IMG/VR virus record: IMGVR_UViG_3300035698_022667
Span: 1-51,014 of that record
Origin: a virus
Direction: 5' to 3' (one strand)
DNA: 51,014 nt
A program made the translations under genes and the position numbers. Position 1 is the first letter of the stretch. Each line of letters begins with the position of its first letter. Shown here one piece after another: positions 31,393-39,636 of this stretch. The notes beneath the pieces were generated by a model, which was given only the letters and a program-made list of their open reading frames with translations, did no database searches and was not told the origin of the DNA.

Positions 31393-34362
31393 TTATGATT
31401 TGCGTTCCCAATTTCCCTTCATTGTTGAATCAGGAAAATAGAATGCCATTAAGCCATTCTGATCCATGTTTATCTTTGCAGCAACTTTTTCACCGATGAT
31501 TTCTCCAATTTTATCCCAATCAGTTTCATTAGATTTTACAGCTACAGATGCAGCTGTTGCAGTTACCGGAGCATTTATTGGAACGCCTTTTGTTACTACT
31601 GCATGTTGAGCAGTTATTTCTGCAAGAGCTTGAAGTTTTTCGGTACTCAGTCCATCCATATTTGTGACAAGTAAACCTACATTTGTTGCAAGTAATCCCA
31701 TTGAATTTGAAAGTCTGTCCATTCCTTCTTGAGATTTTGCTAACTTGTCAAAATTTGAAACAATATCTGTAAAGCTTCCTATTTTCTTTTTAATATCTTT
31801 CGAACTTTTTTCAAGTGTTGAATTTGTTAATGCTGTATCAAGAGAAGATATAAATGTAGAAATTCCAGACACCATATTTCGAGCTACATCTGCAATTTTT
31901 ATTGGAGGACCCTCTATTTCTCCTTTTTCATTACGTCTAGGGATTGTAGAGTCATGACCATATTCTGAATATTGAACTAAAACACTTGAAAATTCTGTGA
32001 TTGCAGAAAGAATACCTGGCTTTTTTCCTTTACCCATTAAAGCAGTGCTGAATCTGAGCATTTTTCTTCCAAGTCTTCCACCTGTTTCAAAATCAGTAGC
32101 ATGCTCAGCTATACTGCTAACAAACGTTCCAAAAGATCTTGTTATATTTCCTACTATTGTTTCAATATCTACATTGGCTCCTACTCTTACTATATTTCCA
32201 TTATCATCTTTAACTTCTGGGACCCATATTTCTCCAGCTGCCCCAAAATCTGAAAATGTTTTAAGTGTACTTGCAAATTGGCTTACTCCTGAAATAATAC
32301 CTCTATCTCCAGTTAAAGCTTTCCCTAATATTTTTAATGATCTTGCTTGTTTTCTTGTTAAGTCTTCAGTATTTGCAACTAATGATTTAATAAACATACC
32401 GAATGTATCTGCAATAGATCGCGCAACTTCTTTGACATGAATAGGTTCATCTTTGCCAATAACAGGTATTAATTCTCCGTCAGGACCTTCTTGATATTCT
32501 AAAGACATTATTGTGCCTAATGTAGCAAATGCTTTAAGTCCTTGTGCAAAATTAGATAATGAAGATGAAACTCTTCCAAGCATTTTTATAACTTTCGTTA
32601 TTCTTCTAAATTGACGAACTTCTTTTAATGATAAATTCCCATCACCATCTGATCCAAGTTCTTCACCTTTGTCTAATCCTGAACCCATTACTCCGGCAAT
32701 AACTCCACCCATTACGCCGCTTACCATATCATAAATATTAGATTTAAGAGTTTTGCTATCTATATCTTTCATTACATCTTGTACATCTTTAATAGCTTTA
32801 GCAGTTAAAATTAAAGAACCTGCAATCGCTATCATTGCTAAAGAACCTAATATTGCTGGTCCTGAAACTACGGGCATGCCTAATAACCAAAATAATCCTA
32901 CAGTACTTGCTAAAAAGATTCCAAAGATTCCAAGACCTGTAGCAGCATTTTTTAGAGATGCACCTGGTCCTGCTTTTTCTGTAGTTGTTTTTCCATATTC
33001 ATTTGTTACAGTTTTAGAATCTCTAAACATTTCAAGCAAAATCTTAGATGAAAATGCGATAGCCAATACCCCTAATGATATGAGAGCCATTCCTCCTGCC
33101 ATTGCACCGGCCATCATTACACCCGGTATAATTTGAGCTTTAAATTTTCCAAGAATAGAAAATACTAATCCCATCCCACCAATTATACCTACAATTGCAG
33201 CTACGCCTACTATTGCTCCACCTATTCCGCCTTTTCCTATTCCTAAAATTTTAGGGACTAGGGCTATTGAAATACTAAATGCGACTACACCACCTGCAAC
33301 AAACATTAGAGCAATACCTATATTTTTTGCAGTAGAAATTCCGTCTTTAAGTTTTTTTCCTGATACTAAAGATAATACGCCCATCGTAAGTGCTAATCCT
33401 GTAACTACTCCTAAGATTGTAGCTGCTACTGCAACTACTGAACCAGAATTTATACCTAATAATGCTTTTGATGCGACAATAGATATTGCAAATGCAGTGA
33501 TTCCTCCTGCAATAAACATCAGAGCAATACCCATATTTTTTGCATTTGTAACTGCTGTTTTAGTTCTATTTTTATCAGCTTTCAAATCACCTGATCCAAA
33601 CAATTCATTGCTTTTTGATTCTCCTCCAGCAAGGATCATCATAGATAATGCTAGTGCGCCTGCTGTCGCAACAATAAATCCTAAGACTAACAGAGGAGGA
33701 ATTCCTAATACATCTCGAGCAAGAGCAAATGCGCCTACAAATGTTACAAGTGCAACACCCATTATCAACATAGCTTTTGCTGCATCTTTTGCAGATGATG
33801 CTAATCCTCCTGTTTTCTTAATTTTTGAACTTTCTCTTGATAATTTATTATGCGTTGATATCGCATCATTTAATCGATTTATTTTAACAAGATTTGTACC
33901 TGTTATTTCTTTATTCAATCTTGAAATACTATCTGCCAATTCTCCAACATCACCTTTTCCTTTACGTGAAAATTTTGAAGTTATCAGAGATGTTGCTACA
34001 TTTTCTCCTAAACCTTTTTCTGATTTTTGAACTGATACGTTTAAAGTATCTAATTTAATGCTTATTTCTTTAGATATTTTAACTAAATCAGTTAATAATA
34101 AATTTGTTTCTTTACATGATTCATCATTATAAGTTCCAAAAGTATTAGATAATTTTTCGAATTGCGTATTAAATTGTTTAGAGGTATCTGTTAATTCAGA
34201 TATATCTGAAGATTTTGACTTTTTAGATGTGCCAACAGACCCAATCAATAACTTTTTGATTTCTTTAATATCATCATTAGCAGATTGAATAGTGTTAATT
34301 TTAACATTGATGGCACCGAGGACACCGAGCATTTCGGTTAACAAATCAGGAGAAGTTCTCAT
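31393..34362 (-). CDS. Tail tape measure protein
   Basis: In this 989-residue protein the N-terminal 200 residues are helical and coiled-coil-like. Residues about 200-560 contain many hydrophobic helices with small residues (AMLIMGVALVTFVGAFALAR, FIVATAGALALSMMILAGG, ALMFIAGGITAFAISIVASK, repeated GIALMFxAGGxxAFSIS). The C-terminal third is helical repeats (ARSIADTFGMFIKSLVANTE, NITRSFGTFVSSIAEHATDF, ARNMVSGISTFISSLDTALT, about 100 residues apart). This composition and its position near sheath, tube and baseplate genes fit a tape measure protein that sets tail length, longer than T4 gp29 (590). Internal repeats may reflect lengthening by duplication. Confidence 0.75.
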   Translation of the reverse strand: MRTSPDLLTEMLGVLGAINVKINTIQSANDDIKEIKKLLIGSVGTSKKSKSSDISELTDTSKQFNTQFEKLSNTFGTYNDESCKETNLLLTDLVKISKEISIKLDTLNVSVQKSEKGLGENVATSLITSKFSRKGKGDVGELADSISRLNKEITGTNLVKINRLNDAISTHNKLSRESSKIKKTGGLASSAKDAAKAMLIMGVALVTFVGAFALARDVLGIPPLLVLGFIVATAGALALSMMILAGGESKSNELFGSGDLKADKNRTKTAVTNAKNMGIALMFIAGGITAFAISIVASKALLGINSGSVVAVAATILGVVTGLALTMGVLSLVSGKKLKDGISTAKNIGIALMFVAGGVVAFSISIALVPKILGIGKGGIGGAIVGVAAIVGIIGGMGLVFSILGKFKAQIIPGVMMAGAMAGGMALISLGVLAIAFSSKILLEMFRDSKTVTNEYGKTTTEKAGPGASLKNAATGLGIFGIFLASTVGLFWLLGMPVVSGPAILGSLAMIAIAGSLILTAKAIKDVQDVMKDIDSKTLKSNIYDMVSGVMGGVIAGVMGSGLDKGEELGSDGDGNLSLKEVRQFRRITKVIKMLGRVSSSLSNFAQGLKAFATLGTIMSLEYQEGPDGELIPVIGKDEPIHVKEVARSIADTFGMFIKSLVANTEDLTRKQARSLKILGKALTGDRGIISGVSQFASTLKTFSDFGAAGEIWVPEVKDDNGNIVRVGANVDIETIVGNITRSFGTFVSSIAEHATDFETGGRLGRKMLRFSTALMGKGKKPGILSAITEFSSVLVQYSEYGHDSTIPRRNEKGEIEGPPIKIADVARNMVSGISTFISSLDTALTNSTLEKSSKDIKKKIGSFTDIVSNFDKLAKSQEGMDRLSNSMGLLATNVGLLVTNMDGLSTEKLQALAEITAQHAVVTKGVPINAPVTATAASVAVKSNETDWDKIGEIIGEKVAAKINMDQNGLMAFYFPDSTMKGNWERKS

Positions 34363-34375
34363 TTATAAATATCGA

Positions 34376-34389
34376 TTTATTTTATATAT
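34376..34389 (-). promoter_or_regulatory. Late-promoter-like 14-mer
   Basis: Exact ATATATAAAATAAA on the minus strand, 13 bases before the tape measure ATG at 34362. Confidence 0.68.
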
Positions 34390-34414
34390 CCTCGTAAAAA
34401 CAAAAACATCATAA

Positions 34415-34927
34415 TTAAGAGAAGATTCATATTTATTTTTAGAAAATAATCATATTCAAGGAAAATGCGCTTCATCTATAAATTTAGGCTTATATTATAA
34501 AGAAGAATTGGTCTCTTTGATGACATTTGGAAAAACTAGAATGATAACAAATTCATATTCTAAAAATAAAAAAGAATATGAATTACTCAGATTTTGTAAT
34601 AATTTAAATACTTCTGTCACAGGAGGCGCATCAAAATTATTTAATTATTTTATAAATACTTTCAATCCTTTATCTATTATATCTTATTCAAATTTAGATA
34701 TCAGTAACGGAAATTTATATGAAATTTTAGGATTTAAAAATAAAAGCTATACAGGATTGAATTATTGGTGGGCAAATAATAAAAGACACCATAGAAGTAA
34801 TTTTATGAAGTATAAATTAGTTAAAAATGGAGCAGACCCAAACGAGACAGCAGATGAAATAATGAGAAATAAAGGATATAATAAAATTTGGGGTATCGGT
34901 AATTTAAAATATCAATGGGAGAATTAA
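34415..34927 (+). pseudogene. C-terminal remnant of a Vsr-like homing endonuclease
   Basis: Open on the plus strand after TAA 34412-34414. It reads SYLFLENNHIQGKCASSINL and continues through ELLRFCNNLNTSVTGGASKL and NYWWANNKRHHRSNFMKYKL to 34927. It aligns with the C-terminal 150 residues of the 614-residue endonuclease at 10342 (YEKNHLQGK, EILRFCNKLN, NYWYFIENQRFHRYTYRKSE). The N-terminal DNA-binding region and the nuclease core are missing. It is the only plus-strand coding remnant inside the leftward structural block, so it is a relic of invasion between tape measure and baseplate genes. Confidence 0.72.
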
Positions 34928-34946
34928 TTATTCTACCATCCTTGTC

Positions 34947-35183
34947 TTAAAATTTTGGTTGATTAAATGTTGGTGATTTAAAACTATTTTGATTCATCAT
35001 TGATTTAGATTCCCTTTCTGCATCCAACTTCTGCTTCGTATACTCTTTATTTTCTCTTTCAACATGAGCTTCATATTCTTTCAACAAGAATTGAATATCA
35101 TAAAACTCAAGTTGTCTTAATTCAAGTGGAGAAATGTTAAGTTTGAATGTAAATATAAACTCAATTTTAGACCAATTGTCCAA
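34947..35183 (-). CDS. Small protein, probable tail-assembly factor
   Basis: The 78-residue helical protein MDNWSKIEFIFTFKLNISPL has the segment ELRQLEFYDIQFLLKEYEAH in its middle. A polar tail rich in Asn/Gln/Ser (KSMMNQNSFKSPTFNQPKF) follows. It overlaps the end of the gp26-like gene by 17 bases. In tailed phages, overlapping small ORFs just upstream of the tape measure gene often encode tail assembly chaperones, so this may be one. Confidence 0.6.
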   Translation of the reverse strand: MDNWSKIEFIFTFKLNISPLELRQLEFYDIQFLLKEYEAHVERENKEYTKQKLDAERESKSMMNQNSFKSPTFNQPKF

Positions 35184-36112
35184 ATGGATTTGAAATAAGG
35201 AAAAGAGATTTAATCCCGCCTTGAAAGTTCAAAGGAGCTTTTTGCTCCGTACCCCCCTCATCAGTGTATCTGATAACAGGATCAATTGTGTCACTGAATA
35301 ATTTTTTAAATTCAACCATTATAGAAATGGTTAAGTTATCCCATTTTATAGATTCTTGTACATGATTATTATACAAATCTTCATTAAGTCCTTTCCAACT
35401 ATGAATAACAAATGGAGCGTATGCTAAATAATCTTCGTCAAACCATTCACTAGATCTTTGTTTTCTAATGATATAATTTTTAAGCCATTGAGTAACTCCA
35501 ACACTTGGAATATCTAAAGCAAGAATTTTGTTTGTTTTAGTTCTGAAGACAAAACATCTTTCATCTTCATTATAATATTTCATTAATTCAGGATCAAGAG
35601 AAATATAATTCACCATATCTTTAACAACATCAATTTTCTTCTTTTCTGAAAGTTTTACTTGAAGTTTGTTTTCTCCATTGGGAAATGTCAATTCATGAAT
35701 AGCTAAAAGTAAATAAAATCTATCTACTTCTTTTATATCTTTCCATGATAAATGAGAACCGGCTTCATTACTAGCTTTAATAGTTACACACCTCTCAATA
35801 ATATAGTTAAGCATATCATCAAGAGCAGATAAATCATCTTCTTGCAATGTTGACCAGTGTTTGATTTCTCCGCCATTAGCTGCACGAATTGCAACTACAG
35901 CTTCTTTGGGATAAAATAATCCACGAGTTGGAAGATCTCCTATTGGAAGTGGGATCCAACCAATCTGATTTCCAATTGGAGATTCTGGTCTTTGCCATGG
36001 AAGTTTTGTATCACCAACTGGTGTTATTGTCGGACCGACTTGATCGTCAGTCTCATTTTTTTCAACAAATTCTTTTTAAGATTTTTTCTTTGTCTTTTTT
36101 ATCAGTACTCAT
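35167..36112 (-). CDS. 26: Baseplate hub/assembly protein, gp26/gp51-like (frameshift near start)
   Basis: The uninterrupted part (226 residues from 35847) contains DRFYLLLAIHELTFPNGENK, matching the T4 base-plate family (gp26/gp51-like, RDRxxLLLxxRELTFG). Upstream the same frame stays open and adds conserved-looking GWIPLPIGDLPTRGLFYPKE and EIKHWSTLQEDDLSALDDML. It connects to ATG 36112 (MSTDKKDKEKIL) if one T is removed from the T5 run at 36073-36077 (one A in the coding strand). The full product would have about 314 residues. It overlaps the next gene by 17 bases. Confidence 0.7.
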
Positions 36113-36213
36113 TTTTATATTTTTGTTTTTATATTCTATATATCATTATATATGTAAAAACCAACAAAGTTTCATAAAAAAATTGATAAATTTCTTTATC
36201 CCTTAATCTTTTT

Positions 36214-36265
36214 GTTTTTTTCTTCTTTTTTCTAATTCTGTTTTTTTCTTCTTTTTTCTAATTCT
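36214..36265 (-). repeat. 26-bp tandem duplication at a gene end
   Basis: Positions 36214-36239 and 36240-36265 are identical 26-base copies (each GTTTTTTTCTTC then TTTTTTCTAATTCT on the plus strand). The repeat spans the C-terminal codons (basic KRRKKQN region) and the stop of the tag-bearing gene at 36232-36438. Confidence 0.7.
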
Positions 36266-36438
36266 TCCAATTCTGCTTTATAGTTTTGAATATCTGCAGT
36301 TATTCTAACGAATTCTTTTTCAGATACTTTTCGTCTTATTCTTTCAGTATTTCTATGAATTGCATCTTTAACATCTTTGATTTTTTTGCTAATTTCATCA
36401 ACTTCTTCGTAAAGACTTTCTCTGACTAACTTTTTCAT
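36232..36438 (-). CDS. Tag-bearing coiled-coil protein (MKKLVRESLYEE)
   Basis: 68 residues, beginning MKKLVRESLYEEVDEISKKI and then almost entirely charged heptad-like helix (KDVKDAIHRNTERI, ITADIQNYKAELEELEKRRK). It lies between the gp26-like and tube genes. Its 3' end carries a 26-bp tandem duplication, so the C-terminus may be recent. Candidate internal protein or assembly factor. Confidence 0.72.
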   Translation of the reverse strand: MKKLVRESLYEEVDEISKKIKDVKDAIHRNTERIRRKVSEKEFVRITADIQNYKAELEELEKRRKKQN

Positions 36439-36450
36439 AACGTATATTTA

Positions 36451-37044
36451 TTATACTATTGTTTCGTCCCATAAGTCGACTGCTAATGTAAATCCAGTAA
36501 TCTTATAAAGTTCTTCACTTTGATATGATAGTGCAGGTTCTGGAAGAGCTGACATAGGAAATACATTGTAACATTTCCATTGCCAGAAGGGACGAGCCGC
36601 TCTGTCATACATAGTTATTAATACCCACGGAGCAACATAATCAGCTTTGATGCCTGTTCGTCCTGTAAGAGGATCATAAACCAAGTCACACCATTTACGA
36701 AGTGTCTTAAGTGTATAAGCACTTGGAGTTCTATCAATGTTTACTTCAAAATCTAATGTTAAATCCATTGTAGTCTCTGAAGGTTTAGCGCCTGCAAATC
36801 TTCTAGCTGCCCATTTGTAATACTGAGCTACAGGAGATGCTGGAAACTTGTGTGATTTTAATCCACCTATATTTTGTACATTCTCTAACATCAAGTTAGT
36901 ACTTTCTGGTGTTGCACCCACTCCTGTTGGAAGTTGAATTTGTACTGTAAATAAATTCAAATATACCGGTTCGTAATTCTCTTGTGCGGCACGTGAAGTT
37001 CTAAAATGTGATAAGCCGAATGAGCCTTGACTTGTAAAATCCAT
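36451..37044 (-). CDS. 19: Tail tube protein, gp19-like
   Basis: This 197-residue tube subunit matches T4 gp19 in layout. It has an N-terminal strand (NYEPVYLNLFTVQIQLPTGV), KWAARRFAGAKPSETTMDLT (tube loop), FEVNIDRTPSAYTLKTLRKW, then the VYDPLTGRTGIK hairpin, WVLITMYDRAARPFWQWKCY and a C-terminal strand (LYKITGFTLAVDLWDETIV). Length is slightly above T4 gp19 (163). It is adjacent to the sheath gene, as in T4, where the order is 18 then 19 on the transcript. Confidence 0.9.
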   Translation of the reverse strand: MDFTSQGSFGLSHFRTSRAAQENYEPVYLNLFTVQIQLPTGVGATPESTNLMLENVQNIGGLKSHKFPASPVAQYYKWAARRFAGAKPSETTMDLTLDFEVNIDRTPSAYTLKTLRKWCDLVYDPLTGRTGIKADYVAPWVLITMYDRAARPFWQWKCYNVFPMSALPEPALSYQSEELYKITGFTLAVDLWDETIV

Positions 37045-37074
37045 ATTGTTTTTCTTTATTTTTATTTATTTTTA

Positions 37075-39537
37075 TTAAAATACAAATCCTCCAGATGCAA
37101 CTCCTGTTGTTTTGTTAACTGTAATTCTGTTAACAATTTTTGTCATTGCTCCGGTAACCCAAACATTAATATCTATAAGACCAAATTCGTCAGCTATTAA
37201 TGCTTCTGAATTATTTGTTTCGTCCATAGTGATTTCATATTTCATTAAGGCTCCAGCATCTTGCATTGTTTGAAGAACAGGAGTTACTGAGTTAATTATA
37301 TTCAATCTTGTGATTGGATTGTTGTAATCATATACATATTGTTGTAATATGCTATCGATTTGTATTTCTATTGTGTTAAGTAATTCTCTAACATGTAGAT
37401 TATTAAAGTCACTTTTCATTGTTTGATATGCAGTAGCATTTGAATAAATTAATATTTGACTAGATGCTGCTCTTTCAATTATTGAGTTATAACCAAATGG
37501 TTCAAGAGAATCTCTATCTGTTTTGTCTATATTATATTCAAGACCTGCAAGGTTAGGATTTGTAAGAATACCGTTTCTGTTTGCAACAATTGCAAATGGG
37601 TTTCCGCCTAAGAATTTTCTAACGTATGCATTTGCCACATCTGCAGCTGGTGGGATATTAATAAGTTTTCCACCATCACTGTATTTTAAGAATGGACCAA
37701 ATACACCGCAATATTTTGAACCATTTTCTTCACCTGGAAGAGAGAATCTCCATGATCTTTGCATATCTGGATTTCCTCCTAAAGGAATATATGAGCTATT
37801 GAATACAGGAACTGGATCTACTCCACTTACGAATGTATTGCAGAAGTAAGGGTTAGTTGAACTTGAGAATTGTGAAATTGCAGGTGCACTTATAATTGCA
37901 GTACATTTTCCACGTCCTTTAGCTAATTTTGAAAGATAAGCTTTTCCACCCATTTCAGATTGAAGACCATATGCCATTGTATCAACTACATAACGGAAAT
38001 CAATCATATCTGGATTTGTTAATCCTCTGTAAATTCCTGAATCTTCAGTTAACATTCCATAAATTTTTCTTAAACCGTCTTCTGCATTTGGTGCGCCGTC
38101 TGTATCAAATCCAGGAAGATGTTTATTTGTTAAAGTTAATCCGTCAAGTTGAATGAATTTATAATGAGTACAAACTGAAGCATCATCTATTGGTTTTTGA
38201 ATAACTACTGTTCCAGCAGTAACCGCTTCGGCTGTTGATATAATATAAGCTGAGCCATCATATGTTTTAGCTGTTACATATGTAACACCTGGAGCAACAG
38301 ATGCATCTGTTGCTTTTTGAATTAAACTTCCAACAGTTATTGAACTATAATATGATGCGTCTGATGTAATAGAAAACTGTCTTTGTGTAGTATCGGTAGT
38401 TGGATAAGTAGAAAGATCAATACTAGTATGAAATTGTTCTGTATTCATACTGATATCATAACTTAAGAAACTTATGTTTATTGAACCATCTGTAGATATT
38501 AAATTATGACCTACTAAATCAACTTCATATGGTGCAGCTTCTGATCCTCCTTCTGTAGTAGTCCAAATTCCAGCATCTTCATTCCAATTTAATTGGTCAA
38601 GTGCTTGTTGATTAATATTAAGCATAATTCCTGTTAAAGGAGTTGCTGCATTAACAATTGTTTCAATATATACTTCTGAACCTGTTTGATCTTTAAAATC
38701 AGGAATGATACATCCTGTCCAAGAACCTACTAATGTAGTATTATCTGAATTAATAAAATTATTAAGTTGAGCTGGTAAAATACCATTTGTATCAAAAAAT
38801 TGTGAATAATAAGGATCTACAGATAAAGATGAATAATTTGTCCAATCACCTTCAATTGCTATTACTTGAACGAAATAATCACTTATATAATCATAAGGGC
38901 GAATCCATTCGTAAGGAATATTTGTTGTTCCATTATACCAATCAGTTGCATAAACACTATATTGTGATAACGCTTGAGCTTTTCTAACAATAAATGATAA
39001 ACTTTTAGTTCCTGTATTAACTAGTTGAAATAAAGGAGCGTTATATTGATTTTCAGCTCCAAATTTATTGACTGTAACACCTTGTAGATAATCAGGATCT
39101 GGTTTCCAAAATCTTTCTCTATTAAAGAAATTAATATAAATATCATTCAGTACAGTATTAGTAGTATCTGATGATTTTGTACTTGAATCTACTGAAAGTC
39201 CTACAAATTCTACTCTATCTGTATTGCTTAAAGAATTAATATCATTTATATCTAATAAATTGATAGCAAATACAGGAGCTGCTAATAAGCATGTTTCAAT
39301 TGATCTTTGAAAGAAAGATCCTTTTCTTTCTAGTTTAACATCAATTCCGCCATAAAATTTATCACGATCTGTTGTTGATCTAATAAACACAGGAGTGTTA
39401 AACGGTCCTTGCATTGCAAAACCTGGTACTAATCGTAAAGATTGTGTTGTTACTGTTATACGTTCTGAATTTTCAATTTCGATAGTATAAACTCCAGCTG
39501 ATTTAAATTGACTTAAGTCGAGTGCAATTTTTGCCAT
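37075..39537 (-). CDS. 18: Tail sheath protein, gp18-like
   Basis: In this 820-residue contractile sheath subunit the N-terminal domain starts FKSAGVYTIEIENSERITVT, then RLVPGFAMQGPFNTPVFIRS, the conserved sheath opening. The C-terminal core has GGNPFAIVANRNGILTNPNL, GLEYNIDKTDRDSLEPFGYN, RAASSQILIYSNATAYQT, IEIQIDSILQQYVYDYNNPI and a final strand (WVTGAMTKIVNRITVNKTTG) that would donate to neighbours. The middle 400 residues are variable surface domains, making it longer than T4 gp18 (659). It is followed by the tube gene. Confidence 0.92.
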   Translation of the reverse strand: MAKIALDLSQFKSAGVYTIEIENSERITVTTQSLRLVPGFAMQGPFNTPVFIRSTTDRDKFYGGIDVKLERKGSFFQRSIETCLLAAPVFAINLLDINDINSLSNTDRVEFVGLSVDSSTKSSDTTNTVLNDIYINFFNRERFWKPDPDYLQGVTVNKFGAENQYNAPLFQLVNTGTKSLSFIVRKAQALSQYSVYATDWYNGTTNIPYEWIRPYDYISDYFVQVIAIEGDWTNYSSLSVDPYYSQFFDTNGILPAQLNNFINSDNTTLVGSWTGCIIPDFKDQTGSEVYIETIVNAATPLTGIMLNINQQALDQLNWNEDAGIWTTTEGGSEAAPYEVDLVGHNLISTDGSINISFLSYDISMNTEQFHTSIDLSTYPTTDTTQRQFSITSDASYYSSITVGSLIQKATDASVAPGVTYVTAKTYDGSAYIISTAEAVTAGTVVIQKPIDDASVCTHYKFIQLDGLTLTNKHLPGFDTDGAPNAEDGLRKIYGMLTEDSGIYRGLTNPDMIDFRYVVDTMAYGLQSEMGGKAYLSKLAKGRGKCTAIISAPAISQFSSSTNPYFCNTFVSGVDPVPVFNSSYIPLGGNPDMQRSWRFSLPGEENGSKYCGVFGPFLKYSDGGKLINIPPAADVANAYVRKFLGGNPFAIVANRNGILTNPNLAGLEYNIDKTDRDSLEPFGYNSIIERAASSQILIYSNATAYQTMKSDFNNLHVRELLNTIEIQIDSILQQYVYDYNNPITRLNIINSVTPVLQTMQDAGALMKYEITMDETNNSEALIADEFGLIDINVWVTGAMTKIVNRITVNKTTGVASGGFVF

Positions 39538-39636
39538 ATTTTAGTATATTATTTTTATTCTATTTATTCTATTTATTTATGTCTTGAAAGAAGAAAGTTC
39601 TTTTTTATTATATATCATAAATTTTTAAAGTTAATT

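Noticed and set aside
31997-34030. Several plus-strand frames opposite the tape measure gene
   Set aside because: Antisense shadows of Ala/Gly/Ile-rich coding sequence. No promoter or start context and not conserved-looking.
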